Shown: positions 16,360-26,198 of the stretch, piece by piece
How positions within the stretch are numbered: position 1 is the stretch's first letter
Layout: each line of letters starts with the position of its first letter
Origin: Agrobacterium tumefaciens
GTDB lineage: Bacteria > Pseudomonadota > Alphaproteobacteria > Rhizobiales > Rhizobiaceae
NCBI GenBank assembly: GCA_025559845.1
Contig: CP048469.1
Span: forward strand, 1,736,001 to 1,800,000
Direction of reading: 5' to 3'
DNA: 64,000 nt
Program-made: the position numbers and the translations under genes
Notes under the pieces: generated by a model
The model's input: the letters and a program-made list of their open reading frames with translations, nothing else
The model's database searches: none
Told to the model about the DNA's origin: nothing

Positions 16360-17244
16360 ATGCACAAATTGTCCAGAATTTCAGCCTCCATAGAAGCCTC
16401 ACCGGCGCAGGTGCTGGGCTCCGAGAGCCTCGCAAACCTCTTTCCGCCAGCAACCGCCGTCTACCTGACCGACCTCGGACCGACGTCACAGGACAGGCTT
16501 GTCGAAGCCGCGAAGCATCTGCGCGATCTGGGTTACAACCCGGTTCCGCATTTTGCCGCCCGCAGGCTCCCATCGCGTGACAGGTTCGAGACGCTGGTCA
16601 AACGTCTCGCCGACGAAGCGGAGCTGACAGATGTGCTTGTCATTGGCGGCGGCGTGGGCAAGGCCGCAGGCCCGTTCTCGTCCAGCATGGAGCTTCTGGA
16701 AACGGGAATCTTCGACAGTCTCGGCATCAGGCGCATCGGCGTTGCCGGTCACCCGGAGGGCAGCCCCGATTTCAGTGAGGAGACCGCACTCGCAGCCCTG
16801 AAGTTCAAGCAGGATTTTGCCGAACGCAGCGACGCCTCGATGCATATCGTCACGCAGTTCGGCTTTGACGCTGCCCGCTTCATAGGCTGGGCAGAAGGCC
16901 TTGCCGCCTCCGGCATCGATCTGCCTGTGCATATCGGCGTTTCCGGCCCGGCCAAGATCACCACTCTGGTGAAATACGCAGCATTATGCGGGGTCGGGAA
17001 CTCGATCGCCTATCTCAAGAAGAACGCGCTCTCCCTGACCGCGCTGGCCAAGGGCCACTCGCCGGAAGGTGTTGTCAGCCCGATCGAGAGACACTGGCTG
17101 GAAAACCCGGCAGGCCCCATCCGCCAGATTCATGTCTTCCCATTCGGCGGGCTGCAAAAATCGGCAGAATGGCTGAGGGAGCGCGGAAGCTGGCAATCGA
17201 ACGCCGACGACCGCAATAACCTACCCGGCTCTCTCGCCGGGTAA
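16360..17244 (+). CDS. Methylenetetrahydrofolate reductase-like protein
   Basis: The 294-residue product has the MTHFR TIM-barrel signatures: LTDVLVIGGGVGKAAGPFSSSMELLE (compare the family's G-D segment), IGVAGHPEGSPDFSEE (the family's A-x-x-P-E-x-H region), a HIVTQFGFDAARFIGW block (the F-D-x-x-x-F segment) and PVHIGVSGPAKITTLVKYA. It is divergent from true MetF and resembles the MTHFR-like proteins associated with demethylation pathways. The ATG at 16360 is preceded very closely by AAGGA; an ATG at 16342 is an alternative. It lies downstream of the formyltransferase-like gene and is convergent with the LysR gene. Confidence 0.75.
   Translation: MHKLSRISASIEASPAQVLGSESLANLFPPATAVYLTDLGPTSQDRLVEAAKHLRDLGYNPVPHFAARRLPSRDRFETLVKRLADEAELTDVLVIGGGVGKAAGPFSSSMELLETGIFDSLGIRRIGVAGHPEGSPDFSEETALAALKFKQDFAERSDASMHIVTQFGFDAARFIGWAEGLAASGIDLPVHIGVSGPAKITTLVKYAALCGVGNSIAYLKKNALSLTALAKGHSPEGVVSPIERHWLENPAGPIRQIHVFPFGGLQKSAEWLRERGSWQSNADDRNNLPGSLAG
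17222..17243. terminator. Hairpin overlapping the stop of the MTHFR-like gene
   Basis: TACCCGGC / GCCGGGTA form an 8-bp stem with a 6-nt loop that includes the last codons of the gene. It lies between convergent genes. There is no clear T-tract. Confidence 0.45.
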
Positions 17245-17259
17245 GGGTCCTTCGTACCA

Positions 17260-18156
17260 TCAGGCGGCTTTGGCAGCATCGAGAAACGCGTTGCGAATGC
17301 TCTCGGCAACGGCCTGGATAGGGCGTGACGGCTTTTCTCCGACGATCAGGCGAATATCGAAACAGCCGAGTTCGGGAAGCCCTTCCTTGTCCCCGAGAAT
17401 GACCATGTCGTTCTGCACATAGGATCGCGGCAACGGCGCAATGGCGAGATCGGCGATGATCGCCGCACGCTGCGCCATGGTGTGACCGCTGAGATAGGCG
17501 ACGCGGAAATTGCGCCCGCGCTTTTCAAGCGAGTTGATTGCCTCGGAACGCCAGATGCAACCTTCTTCCCATATGGAAATCGGCAGCGGATCGCGAAGAT
17601 GGGCCGTTCCGCATTTTGCCCCCGTCCAGACAAGACGTTCGCGCATCAGCACCTCGCCGGTATCGCGCAGCGGATGGGAGGCACAGTTCACAAGCGCCAG
17701 ATCGAGGCGCTGCTCATCCATGCGCTTATAGAGATTGGAACTGGAATCGATCGTGACATCGATCATGATGCCCGGAAACGCCTCGGCAAAACGCTTGAGA
17801 ATGCCAGGCAGAAGCCCGCGCTCACCAATGTCTTCAGGCGCACCGAGGCGCACGACGCCAGAAAGCTCCGGCATGACAAAGCGCGACACGGCCTCGTTCG
17901 ACAAGGCAATCATGCGTCGCGCATAAGTCAAAAGCGTCTCGCCATGCGCCGTCAGCGTCACGGAGCGGGCATCGCGCAGGAACAGCGTCGTCTTCAACTG
18001 TTCCTCGAGTTTCTTGATCTGCATGGAAACGGCGGATGGCGTTCTGAACACCACTTCGGCGGCCGTGGAAAAATTTCCGGTTTCGGCAATCGCCACGAAG
18101 GTTCTCAAAATGTCGTTGTCCAACAACGGCAGGGGTTGGCGGAACGTAACGGTCAT
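17260..18156 (-). CDS. LysR-family transcriptional regulator
   Basis: The 298-residue product has a LysR winged helix at the N-terminus (about 12-72: LRTFVAIAETGNFSTAAEVVFRTPSAVSMQIKKLEEQL in outline) and a substrate-binding domain from about 95. The helix is of the subtype that carries S-A-V-S-M-Q-I-K-K-L, shared with LrhA/VtlR-like regulators. The ATG at 18156 has AGGTGAG upstream. It is divergent from a DUF1127 gene across a 310-bp gap containing repeated TTCGTTTGATTGA and a perfect T-N11-A dyad. It therefore probably regulates itself and that gene. The inducer is unknown. Confidence 0.93.
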   Translation of the reverse strand: MTVTFRQPLPLLDNDILRTFVAIAETGNFSTAAEVVFRTPSAVSMQIKKLEEQLKTTLFLRDARSVTLTAHGETLLTYARRMIALSNEAVSRFVMPELSGVVRLGAPEDIGERGLLPGILKRFAEAFPGIMIDVTIDSSSNLYKRMDEQRLDLALVNCASHPLRDTGEVLMRERLVWTGAKCGTAHLRDPLPISIWEEGCIWRSEAINSLEKRGRNFRVAYLSGHTMAQRAAIIADLAIAPLPRSYVQNDMVILGDKEGLPELGCFDIRLIVGEKPSRPIQAVAESIRNAFLDAAKAA

Positions 18157-18198
18157 AGCGCTCACCTTCAAATATTTTGATTTATAGATGGATATCAT

Positions 18199-18408
18199 TT
18201 CGTTTGATTGAATGTCAACAATCCTGCACGATCCCAGTCAACAAGGAGGCGCCAGCAAAGAATGCACGACATTCATGGCGTCCACCTCGCCAAGTTCTCC
18301 GCTTCCCCTGGTGGGCGGAAAAGCAAGCCTGTCTTGCAGCACAGACGTTCTCAGGAACGATGCATAACATTGATGAATGATATAAAATTCATTCGTTTGA
18401 TTGATGAA
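18199..18408. promoter_or_regulatory. LysR-type operator region, two copies of a 13-bp motif
   Basis: TTCGTTTGATTGA occurs in direct orientation at 18199-18211 and 18392-18404 in the lysR-DUF1127 intergenic region. The second copy sits in a perfect LysR dyad, TTCAT-N11-ATGAA (18388-18408). It is about 60 bp before the DUF1127 start; the first copy is about 45 bp before the lysR start. This suits autoregulation plus control of the divergent gene. The rest of the gap shows no gene. Confidence 0.6.
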
Positions 18409-18466
18409 AAATCCAGGCGCATACCGGAATGGTAATCGAGATCGTGGTTACGGAAAGGACCAAGAG

Positions 18467-18685
18467 ATGACCATGGTACACACGCATCCAACCGCAAGCC
18501 GTTCAAGTGCACGGCTAATATCAACCGTCTGGCTGCACCGTCTGGCCGGCTATGTTTCGGAGTTTGCTGCCGCACGGCGCCGCGCCAGAATGATGCGCGC
18601 ACTGGAAGCACTGCCCCCTGAGACATTGAAGGATATTGGATGGCCAACGACGGACAACAACCGCGCCCGTATCGTGCGCAAATAG
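18467..18685 (+). CDS. DUF1127 small arginine-rich protein
   Basis: The 72-residue product has the DUF1127 (YjiS-like) domain in its C-terminal half: FAAARRRARMMRALEALPPETLKDIGW, including the ending L-x-D-I-G-W typical of the family. In Agrobacterium and Brucella, short DUF1127 proteins are linked to metabolic regulation and RNA handling; this copy has an N-terminal extension of about 25 residues. AAGGA lies about eight bases before the chosen ATG (18467). A strong terminator follows. The upstream LysR box suggests control by the divergent regulator. Confidence 0.9.
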   Translation: MTMVHTHPTASRSSARLISTVWLHRLAGYVSEFAAARRRARMMRALEALPPETLKDIGWPTTDNNRARIVRK

Positions 18686-18693
18686 AACAATGA

Positions 18694-18735
18694 CGGCTCG
18701 CAATCGAAAAATGATTGCGAGCCGCATTTTTATTT
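18694..18735 (+). terminator. Rho-independent terminator of the DUF1127 gene
   Basis: CGGCTCGCAATC / GATTGCGAGCCG form a 12-bp perfect stem with a 7-nt loop, followed by CATTTTTATTTT. Confidence 0.92.
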
Positions 18736-18948
18736 TCGGAAAGAAGCCCTTCCAGCACCGGGCGATGCCTATTTTAAAAGCGGCCTGACGCCTCTTTTCA
18801 AAGCGATCAGCAAAATTTGCATATTTCAAAAGCGCTTTTTTGACAGCCCCATATCCGCGACGTATTTTGCGTCTAATATGTCGCATACAGGATATCCAGA
18901 ACACCAATTCCAAGCGAGGAATTGCGTATTCGCAAAGGAGCCGGGCAA

Positions 18949-19986
18949 ATGAGCAAATCGTCCCAAAAGAAACGCTCGATCGTCTTTTTTCTTGTTCCGC
19001 AATTTACCCTGCTGCCGTTCACGGCCGCCGTCGAAACGTTACGCATCGCCAATCGTATGCTGGGCTACAAGGCCTATGAATGGCGCCTTGCGTCTGCCGA
19101 TGGCCAGAAGGTCATGTCATCGAGCGGCATCTGTCTTGAGGCCGACACCTGTCTTGCCGACGAGCGGCGCTATGTCAGCGGTGAAAACCGGCCTGAAATG
19201 GCGATCATCTGTTCCGGCATCGATGTCGATCAATACCACAACAAATCCGTCAACGCCTGGCTTCGCGAAGGCTACAACCGTGGCATTTCGATCGGAAGCC
19301 TCTGTACGGGCGCCCATATCCTTGCTCAGGCGGGCCTGTTGAACGGCAAGAGATGTGCGATCCACTGGGAAAACCTGCCCGGCTTTTCCGAAGCCTTCCC
19401 GCAGGTGGAAGTCTACGCCGATCTCTACGAAGTCGATTCCAACATCTACACCTGTGCCGGCGGCACCGCGTCGCTGGACATGATGCTGAACCTTCTCAGA
19501 CAGGATTTCGGCGACAACCTCGTCAATCGTGTCTGCGAACAGCAATTGACCGACCGTGTCCGCAACCCGCACGACCGCCAGCGTCTGCCGTTGCGCGCGC
19601 GCCTCGGCGTGCAGAACAACAAGGTCCTGTCGATTATCGAACTGATGGAAAGCAATCTTGCCGAACCGCTGTCGCTGCTCGACATCGCCGATGGCGCCGA
19701 TCTTTCCCGCCGCCAGGTCGAACGCCTGTTCCGTCAGGAAATGGGTCGCTCCCCTGCCCGTTATTATCTCGAAATCCGCCTTGACCGGGCCCGCCACCTT
19801 CTCGTTCAGTCGGCCATGCCCGTGGTCGAGGTCGCGGTTGCCTGTGGTTTCGTCTCCGCCTCGCATTTTTCCAAATGCTACCGGGAAATCTACAACCGCA
19901 CCCCGCAGCAGGAACGGGCAGAACGCAAGCTGGTGCTCAGCGCATCCCGCATGGCCGCAGCAAGCCAGGGTAAAGCCGCGCACTGA
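18949..19986 (+). CDS. GlxA-family AraC transcriptional regulator
   Basis: The 345-residue product has an N-terminal DJ-1/PfpI-like domain (about 8-185, with the elbow GSLCTGAHILAQAGLL and TCAGGTASLDMMLNLL) and a C-terminal AraC double helix-turn-helix (about 235-320: LSLLDIADGADLSRRQVERLFRQEMGRSP in outline, then VVEVAVACGFVSASHFSKCYR). GlxA-type regulators include GbdR, CdhR and ArgR, which control betaine, carnitine and arginine use. The preceding MTHFR-like gene would fit a demethylation pathway, but that link is only inferred. AAGGAG precedes the ATG at 18949. Confidence 0.92.
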   Translation: MSKSSQKKRSIVFFLVPQFTLLPFTAAVETLRIANRMLGYKAYEWRLASADGQKVMSSSGICLEADTCLADERRYVSGENRPEMAIICSGIDVDQYHNKSVNAWLREGYNRGISIGSLCTGAHILAQAGLLNGKRCAIHWENLPGFSEAFPQVEVYADLYEVDSNIYTCAGGTASLDMMLNLLRQDFGDNLVNRVCEQQLTDRVRNPHDRQRLPLRARLGVQNNKVLSIIELMESNLAEPLSLLDIADGADLSRRQVERLFRQEMGRSPARYYLEIRLDRARHLLVQSAMPVVEVAVACGFVSASHFSKCYREIYNRTPQQERAERKLVLSASRMAAASQGKAAH

Positions 19987-20083
19987 AAGCGCGGCTTCAG
20001 CATTGCCTCCTGCCAATCGGTTTCAATGATCGCCCTGCCGCCGGATCATAATCCGAGTTACGAGGTTCAGGACCGCCCCACAT

Positions 20084-21559
20084 TCATGAGAACGGCCTGA
20101 CGGCATGGACCAGATCCTCAGCCGTGAGACCAGGTCCTGCCCTTTGCCCCGCCTCGCCGTGCAGCCAGACACCGGCTGCCGCAGCCTCGAAAACGGGCAC
20201 GCCCTGCGCAAGCAAGGCACCAATGATCCCGGCCAGCACGTCGCCAGATCCGGCCGTTGCCAGAGACGGCGGCGCATTCGTATTGACGAGTGCTCTGCCA
20301 TCCGGCGCGGCGATGACGGTATCCGCTCCCTTGTAGACGACGACAGCCCCGCTGCGCGCCGAAGCTGCCTGTGCCCGTTCGACCTTGCCAAGTGTGACAT
20401 CGCCCGCAATGTCAGGAAACAGCCGCGCGAATTCGCCCTCATGCGGCGTCATGACGAAGTGCCCCTTACCTGACGCCATCAGCGCAAACAGGCTTTCCGG
20501 CTTTTCCTTGAACGCCGTTATGCCATCCGCATCGAGAACAAGTGAGGCGTCACCGAGAAGAGACATGAAAGCACGCGCCTTCTCAAGATCGCCAAAGCCG
20601 GGACCGAGAACGAAGGTGGCGTGTCGTTTATCCCGCAGCCAAAGACCAAGTTCCTCGACGGTGTCGAGTGGCGACGTCATCACCGCAGTCAGCGTGATTG
20701 ACAGAATATCCAGTGCGGTTTGCGGGGCAGCCACCGTGACGATGCCGGCTCCAGCCTTCAGCGCGGCAAGCGACGTCATGCGCGCCGCACCCGTGGCGTG
20801 CGGCGGCCCGGAAAAGACAGTCAGATGACCCCGTTTGAACTTGTGCGTTTCCGCATCAGGTCGCGGCAAGGCGTGTTGCCACAACTGCGGATGATTTTCT
20901 GCCACCTTTCCGGCCTGCGCGGCAAGAATACGTTGGGGGATGCCGATGTCGAACACCTCAAGCACGCCGCACAATTCCCGCCCCGGCAACAAGACATGAC
21001 CGGGCTTGCGCATCATGAACGTCACGGTTCGCGCCGCAGCGAACGCCGCCCCGAGCGCAACACCCCGTCTGCCGCAAAGCCCTGAAGGCAAATCCACAGC
21101 AATGACCGGAAGCTTCGCTGCCGCAATAGCCTCGATCAGCCGCTTCACCTCCAAGGGTACATCACGGGAAAGCCCGGCCCCGAAGATGGCATCGACCACC
21201 ACATCACCGACACGCGGTTCGTAATTAGCCAGGGGCAAAGGCCTCGTTCCGCTCCGCTCATAGGCAAGACGGGCGTCGCCCTTGAGATTTGAAGCGTCTC
21301 CCAGCTGATAGACAGCGACGTCGGCGCCGGCGGCCGCTAGCTCGCGCGCAGCCACGTAACCGTCGCCACCATTATTGCCGCCCCCGCACAGGACCACGAA
21401 ACGGTGAGCGTCGGGATAATGCCTGAGCGCTGCCGCGGCCACAGCCTGCCCGGCCTGTTCCATCAGGCCAAACAGGGCAATTCCGGACTGTCCCGCCGCC
21501 GCATCGACGCGGGACATGGCTTCAGGATCGATGAGGCAGAGAGAGGATTGGAAGATCAT
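20084..21559 (-). CDS. nnr: Bifunctional NAD(P)H-hydrate epimerase / ADP-dependent dehydratase
   Basis: The enzyme repairs hydrated NAD(P)H: an N-terminal YjeF_N epimerase domain (about 10-215, FVVLCGGGNNGGDGYVAAREL and AVDLPSG) is fused to a C-terminal ribokinase-like dehydratase (about 225-490) with HFVMTPHEGEFARLFP and NAPPSLATAGSGDVLAGIIGALLAQG. The length, 491 residues, is normal. The Shine-Dalgarno sequence (GAGGTG) is 13 bases before the first ATG, so the ATG at residue 15 is an alternative start. It is divergent from glnB across 360 bp. The product is probably cytoplasmic. Confidence 0.95.
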   Translation of the reverse strand: MIFQSSLCLIDPEAMSRVDAAAGQSGIALFGLMEQAGQAVAAAALRHYPDAHRFVVLCGGGNNGGDGYVAARELAAAGADVAVYQLGDASNLKGDARLAYERSGTRPLPLANYEPRVGDVVVDAIFGAGLSRDVPLEVKRLIEAIAAAKLPVIAVDLPSGLCGRRGVALGAAFAAARTVTFMMRKPGHVLLPGRELCGVLEVFDIGIPQRILAAQAGKVAENHPQLWQHALPRPDAETHKFKRGHLTVFSGPPHATGAARMTSLAALKAGAGIVTVAAPQTALDILSITLTAVMTSPLDTVEELGLWLRDKRHATFVLGPGFGDLEKARAFMSLLGDASLVLDADGITAFKEKPESLFALMASGKGHFVMTPHEGEFARLFPDIAGDVTLGKVERAQAASARSGAVVVYKGADTVIAAPDGRALVNTNAPPSLATAGSGDVLAGIIGALLAQGVPVFEAAAAGVWLHGEAGQRAGPGLTAEDLVHAVRPFS

Positions 21560-22258
<699 letters not shown>

Positions 22259-22270
22259 TCAAAACCAAAT

Positions 22271-22296
22271 CCTGAGCCGGGGAGGCTCAGGTTTTT
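22271..22296 (+). terminator. Hairpin with T-tract between glnB and glnA
   Basis: CCTGAGCC / GGCTCAGG form an 8-bp stem followed by TTTTT. It lies 13 bp after the glnB stop and 35 bp before glnA. It may act as a partial terminator that sets the glnB:glnA ratio. Confidence 0.75.
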
Positions 22297-22330
22297 CACC
22301 TCGTCATCATCACACTCAAGGAAATCCTAT

Positions 22331-23740
22331 ATGACGACCGCAAACGATATCCTGAAGCAGATCAAGGACAACGACATCAAGTTCGTAGACCTGCGCTTTA
22401 CCGATCCCAAGGGCAAGCTGCAGCACGTCACGATGGATATTTCGTGCGTCGACGAAGACATGTTCGCTGACGGCGTCATGTTCGACGGCTCCTCGATCGC
22501 AGGCTGGAAGGCCATCAACGAGTCCGACATGGTGCTGATGCCCGATCCGGCAACTGTCCACATCGACCCGTTCTTCGCGCAGTCCACCCTCGTTATCCTT
22601 TGCGATATCCTCGACCCGATCTCCGGCGAAGCCTATAACCGCGACCCGCGCGGCACTGCCAAGAAGGCAGAAGCCTACCTCAAGGCTTCCGGTATCGGCG
22701 ATACCGTCTATGTCGGCCCCGAGCCTGAATTCTTCGTCTTCGACGACGTGAAGTACAAGGCTGACCCTTACAACACCGGCTTCAAGCTCGATTCTTCCGA
22801 ACTGCCGTCCAACGACGACACCGACTACGAGACCGGCAACCTCGGCCACCGTCCGCGCGTCAAGGGCGGCTACTTCCCCGTACCGCCGGTCGACAGCCTT
22901 CAGGACATGCGTTCTGAAATGCTGACGGTTCTGGCCGAAATGGGCGTCGTTGTTGAAAAGCATCACCACGAAGTGGCCTCCGCCCAGCACGAACTGGGTG
23001 TGAAGTTCGACACGTTGGTTTCCAGCGCCGACAAGATGCAGATCTACAAGTACGTTGTGCACCAGGTCGCCAACGCCTACGGCAAGACGGCAACCTTCAT
23101 GCCGAAGCCGATTTTCGGCGACAACGGCTCGGGCATGCACGTTCACCAGTCGATCTGGAAGGGTGGCAAGCCAACCTTCGCAGGCGACGAATATGCTGGC
23201 CTGTCGGAAAATTGCCTTTACTACATCGGCGGCATCATCAAGCATGCCAAGGCAATCAACGCCTTCACCAACCCGACCACCAACTCCTACAAGCGTCTGG
23301 TGCCGGGTTACGAAGCGCCGGTTCTGCTCGCCTACTCCGCGCGCAACCGTTCCGCATCGTGCCGTATTCCGTTCGGCTCCAACCCGAAGGCAAAGCGCGT
23401 CGAAGTTCGCTTCCCTGACCCGACCCAGAACCCCTACCTCGGTTTTGCGGCGATGCTCATGGCTGGCCTCGACGGCATCAAGAACAAGATCCACCCCGGC
23501 AAGCCGATGGACAAGGATCTCTACGACCTGCCGGCCAAGGAACTGAAGAAGATCCCGACCGTCTGCGGTTCGCTGCGCGAAGCACTTGAAAGCCTGGACA
23601 AGGATCGCAAGTTCCTGACCGCCGGTGGCGTGTTCGATGACGACCAGATCGACAGCTTCATCGAGCTGAAGATGCAGGAAGTCATGCGCTTCGAAATGAC
23701 GCCGCATCCTGTCGAATTCGACATGTACTACTCGGCCTGA
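22331..23740 (+). CDS. glnA: Glutamine synthetase type I
   Basis: GlnA condenses glutamate and ammonia to glutamine using ATP. The 469-residue product is a full-length GSI dodecamer subunit: [21 protein letters not shown] (Asp latch region), the [11 protein letters not shown] metal site, [13 protein letters not shown] and the ATP/glutamate site [27 protein letters not shown]. The adenylylation tyrosine is visible in [11 protein letters not shown] (near residue 398), so GlnE control is expected. It belongs to the beta subtype typical of proteobacteria. It is downstream of glnB and ends in a strong terminator. Confidence 0.99.
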   Translation: MTTANDILKQIKDNDIKFVDLRFTDPKGKLQHVTMDISCVDEDMFADGVMFDGSSIAGWKAINESDMVLMPDPATVHIDPFFAQSTLVILCDILDPISGEAYNRDPRGTAKKAEAYLKASGIGDTVYVGPEPEFFVFDDVKYKADPYNTGFKLDSSELPSNDDTDYETGNLGHRPRVKGGYFPVPPVDSLQDMRSEMLTVLAEMGVVVEKHHHEVASAQHELGVKFDTLVSSADKMQIYKYVVHQVANAYGKTATFMPKPIFGDNGSGMHVHQSIWKGGKPTFAGDEYAGLSENCLYYIGGIIKHAKAINAFTNPTTNSYKRLVPGYEAPVLLAYSARNRSASCRIPFGSNPKAKRVEVRFPDPTQNPYLGFAAMLMAGLDGIKNKIHPGKPMDKDLYDLPAKELKKIPTVCGSLREALESLDKDRKFLTAGGVFDDDQIDSFIELKMQEVMRFEMTPHPVEFDMYYSA

Positions 23741-23780
23741 TTACTCTTCGGACGCCGTATCAAGGCGCCCGGACCGGTTT

Positions 23781-23810
23781 CGGCGGCTTTCCCAGGAAAG
23801 CCGCCGTTTT
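23781..23810 (+). terminator. Rho-independent terminator of glnA
   Basis: CGGCGGCTTTCC / GGAAAGCCGCCG form a 12-bp stem with a 2-nt loop sequence, followed by TTTT. Confidence 0.9.
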
Positions 23811-23840
23811 CATTTGAAACAAAGCCTGCTGATAAAAACC

Positions 23841-24761
23841 ATGTCCACATCCCCCGCCTCCCAGCCCGCTGCCCGCACGACCGACTGGTTGATCTTTCTG
23901 GCCGTTCCGATCTTCTTTTCAAGCAACGTCATTTTCGGGCGCGGCGTCATCGGAGAAGTCTCGCCGTTCACGACGGCTTTCATTCGCTGGATCGGCTCCA
24001 GCCTGATCATTGCACCCTTCATGATTGCCGACTGGCGCAACTGCGTTCAGTTCATCACGAAGAAGACCGTGCTGTGGCTCTGCCTCGGCATTCTCGGCAT
24101 GGGTATCTGCGGCGGCGTGGTCTATTGGGGGCTGACGGAAACAACCGCCTCAAACGGTACGCTGATCTACACGACTTCGTCGTTGTTCATCATCCTCTTC
24201 CAGCGGATCTTTCAGGGACGGAAGATCAAGCCGCTGGAAATGATCGGCATGATGATCGCCTTTGTCGGCGTCGGCGTGATCGTTCTCAAAGGCGACGTCA
24301 ATGCGCTGTGGCATCTGAATTTCAACATCGGCGATTTCGCCATCCTGACCGGGGCGATTTCGTTTGCGATCTACTCCATGCTGTTGCGGGAGCCCGCAGC
24401 CCGCAGCATGGCTTCCCTCAGCCTTTTTGGCCTGATCGCCTTTTCCGGCGCGCTGGTTCTCTTGCCGCCTGCGGCAATCGAGGTCGCGCACGGCGGCATG
24501 CTGCCAACCACCCTCACCGCCTGGGCCAAAATCGGCGGCATCATCCTCTTCGCGTCGCTGCTGGCATTTTATTGTTTCACCCATACGGTGCGGGTTTTCG
24601 GCCCTGCAACGGCAGGCATCACGCTCTACATGATGCCGCCGATCTCGATCGTCATGGCAACCATGTTCCTCGGCGAGACCTTTGAAACCTACCATGCCAT
24701 CGGCATCGTGCTGGTCACTGGCGGTGTCGTCCTTTCCACGGCGCCAATCGGGCGCCGATAG
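23841..24761 (+). CDS. EamA-family (DMT) transporter
   Basis: The 306-residue product has about ten hydrophobic helices in two EamA repeats (about 17-145 and 155-300), the architecture of drug/metabolite transporters such as RhaT and YdcZ-type exporters. Signature segments include GGVVYWGLTETTASNGTLIYTTSSLFIILF in outline and the mirrored second-half GITLYMMPPISIVMATMFLGE, where the acidic residue near the end of each repeat is conserved. The substrate cannot be predicted. The ATG at 23841 lacks a good Shine-Dalgarno sequence. It follows the glnA terminator, so it has its own promoter. Confidence 0.88.
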   Translation: MSTSPASQPAARTTDWLIFLAVPIFFSSNVIFGRGVIGEVSPFTTAFIRWIGSSLIIAPFMIADWRNCVQFITKKTVLWLCLGILGMGICGGVVYWGLTETTASNGTLIYTTSSLFIILFQRIFQGRKIKPLEMIGMMIAFVGVGVIVLKGDVNALWHLNFNIGDFAILTGAISFAIYSMLLREPAARSMASLSLFGLIAFSGALVLLPPAAIEVAHGGMLPTTLTAWAKIGGIILFASLLAFYCFTHTVRVFGPATAGITLYMMPPISIVMATMFLGETFETYHAIGIVLVTGGVVLSTAPIGRR

Positions 24762-24845
24762 GCCGCGATCCGCCGGCCCGGCACCTCAAGCACTTGATAT
24801 TTCCTTACGCGCCCCCACATCATGTAGGGAAAGGAAGGTCATGCC

Positions 24846-25175
24846 ATGAAACAACGAGACGCAAAATTCACGCTTGGTGAGATCGTTCGCCATAAGGTGT
24901 TTCCGTTCCGAGGTGTGATTGTCGATGTCGACCCGGAATATGCCAACACCGAGGAATGGTGGAACGCCATCCCTGCGGAAATAAGACCGGATCGCGACCA
25001 GCCGTTTTATCATCTTCTAGCTGAGAACGAGGAAACGGAATATGTCGCCTATGTCTCTGAACAGAACCTTGTTCATGATGACAACGAGACACCGTTGAGA
25101 AACCCGAACATCGGACGCCTCTTCGACAAGGCGCCAAACGGTGAATGGCGACCGAAGATGTCGACTGCGCATTAA
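24846..25175 (+). CDS. hspQ: Heat shock protein HspQ
   Basis: The 109-residue product matches HspQ (YccV-like, hemimethylated-DNA-binding fold): FTLGEIVRHKVFPFRGVIVDVDPEYANTEEWW in outline, then QPFYHLLAENEETEYVAYVSEQNLV and a C-terminal NPNIGRLFD. In E. coli, HspQ promotes degradation of DnaA mutants and acts as a specificity factor for Lon. The ORF has GGAAAGGAAGG upstream. It ends in a bidirectional terminator shared with ialB. Confidence 0.95.
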   Translation: MKQRDAKFTLGEIVRHKVFPFRGVIVDVDPEYANTEEWWNAIPAEIRPDRDQPFYHLLAENEETEYVAYVSEQNLVHDDNETPLRNPNIGRLFDKAPNGEWRPKMSTAH

Positions 25176-25222
25176 GCGCCTGACGACAAGCGGTCATCGC
25201 GCACCTCATCGCACCAGGGCAT

Positions 25223-25256
25223 AAAAAAACCGGTCTGTTTCCAGACCGGTTTTTTC
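25223..25256. terminator. Bidirectional terminator between hspQ and ialB
   Basis: AAAAAAACCGGTCTG / CAGACCGGTTTTTT form a long stem with a TTTC loop between convergent genes; both strands have T-runs. Confidence 0.93.
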
Positions 25257-25275
25257 TTTCGCCATAAGCGAGAAA

Positions 25276-25923
25276 TCAGGGCTTCGGAGCAGCCTTGGCA
25301 GCGTCCTGAGCGGCTTCGAGCTTCTTGCGAGCCTCTTCAGCCTTCTTCTGCATGCCTTCCTGCAGGGTACGCTGGCTTTCAGCGAGCTGCGACTGGGTGA
25401 TCGGCGCGCCGTCATAGGCACCGGTGAAGCCAGTGAGGGCAATCTTGATCGGGTTCGGCGCACGGCGGAAGTTGATCGAGGTAAAGACAACCTCGCTACC
25501 CTTCTTCAGCGAAGCGATCATTGCATCTGTGAGCGGGATTTCGGCGGTGCACTTGTCGGGAAGGCAGACAGCGTAATCAAGCTTCTGGCCCTTGCCGCCA
25601 TCGATCTGCATCTGCACGCCCGGAGGAATGAGACGCGCGGTCGGTACGGAAACCTGAAGCAGCTTGCGGTTGACCTTGCCTTCGACAGTGATGAGGCCGA
25701 CAGCGGTGATCATCTGGCCGTTCTGGGCAAGAACCACGTTCTGCACGACGCAGACGTCGTTGTCTTCCTGCTTGGAGCAGGTCTTGAACCAGCCGAGCGG
25801 CGGAGCGCCAGCCGGTGCGGCAGCTTCCTGCGCCTGCGAAACAGCCGGAGCAGCAACCGCGCCCAGAGAAAGAACGAGAGCGGACAGAGCCGTCCGGGTG
25901 AAAATGTTTGCCTTTTGCATCAT
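25276..25923 (-). CDS. Invasion-associated locus B (IalB) family protein
   Basis: The 215-residue product has a signal peptide (MMQKANIFTRTALSALVLSLG, cut near AQA/EAA) and an IalB domain (about 42-180): GWFKTCSKQEDNDVCVVQNVVLAQNGQMI, then GVQMQIDGGKGQKLDYAVCLPDKCTAEIPLTDAMI. Four cysteines in two pairs fit the disulfide pattern of the family. The C-terminal 35 residues are a charged Ala/Lys/Glu helix, possibly coiled. IalB was named in Bartonella, where it aids erythrocyte invasion; rhizobial copies are ordinary periplasmic proteins of unknown role. AGGAGA lies ten bases before the start. It is divergent from the solute-binding protein gene. Confidence 0.9.
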   Translation of the reverse strand: MMQKANIFTRTALSALVLSLGAVAAPAVSQAQEAAAPAGAPPLGWFKTCSKQEDNDVCVVQNVVLAQNGQMITAVGLITVEGKVNRKLLQVSVPTARLIPPGVQMQIDGGKGQKLDYAVCLPDKCTAEIPLTDAMIASLKKGSEVVFTSINFRRAPNPIKIALTGFTGAYDGAPITQSQLAESQRTLQEGMQKKAEEARKKLEAAQDAAKAAPKP

Positions 25924-26198
25924 AAGAGTTCCGTCTCCTGAATGTCTGCCGGAACAGAACGCAAGGTCCTGCTTGTCGATGGCGGTATCCTTCTGCCCGT
26001 TCAACTGTCGTTTAAATGAGGCAAATGCGTGACCCGTCTCTTCCGGCCACCCTGTTACATGCCGTTCGGCGCGATATCCAGCGTTTCTTTAACTTTTTCT
26101 TGAGCGGAGGCAAGATTTCGGGCCCTTGCCTGCCTTCCCGGCGGGCTTGTGTTACAGTCCGGCCAGAATCAGACCGGCAGTTGAGACAGGATAGTGAA

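Noticed and set aside
22316..23707. Long open frame on the minus strand opposite glnA
   Set aside because: It is antisense to glutamine synthetase and has no family signature; it is a high-GC shadow.
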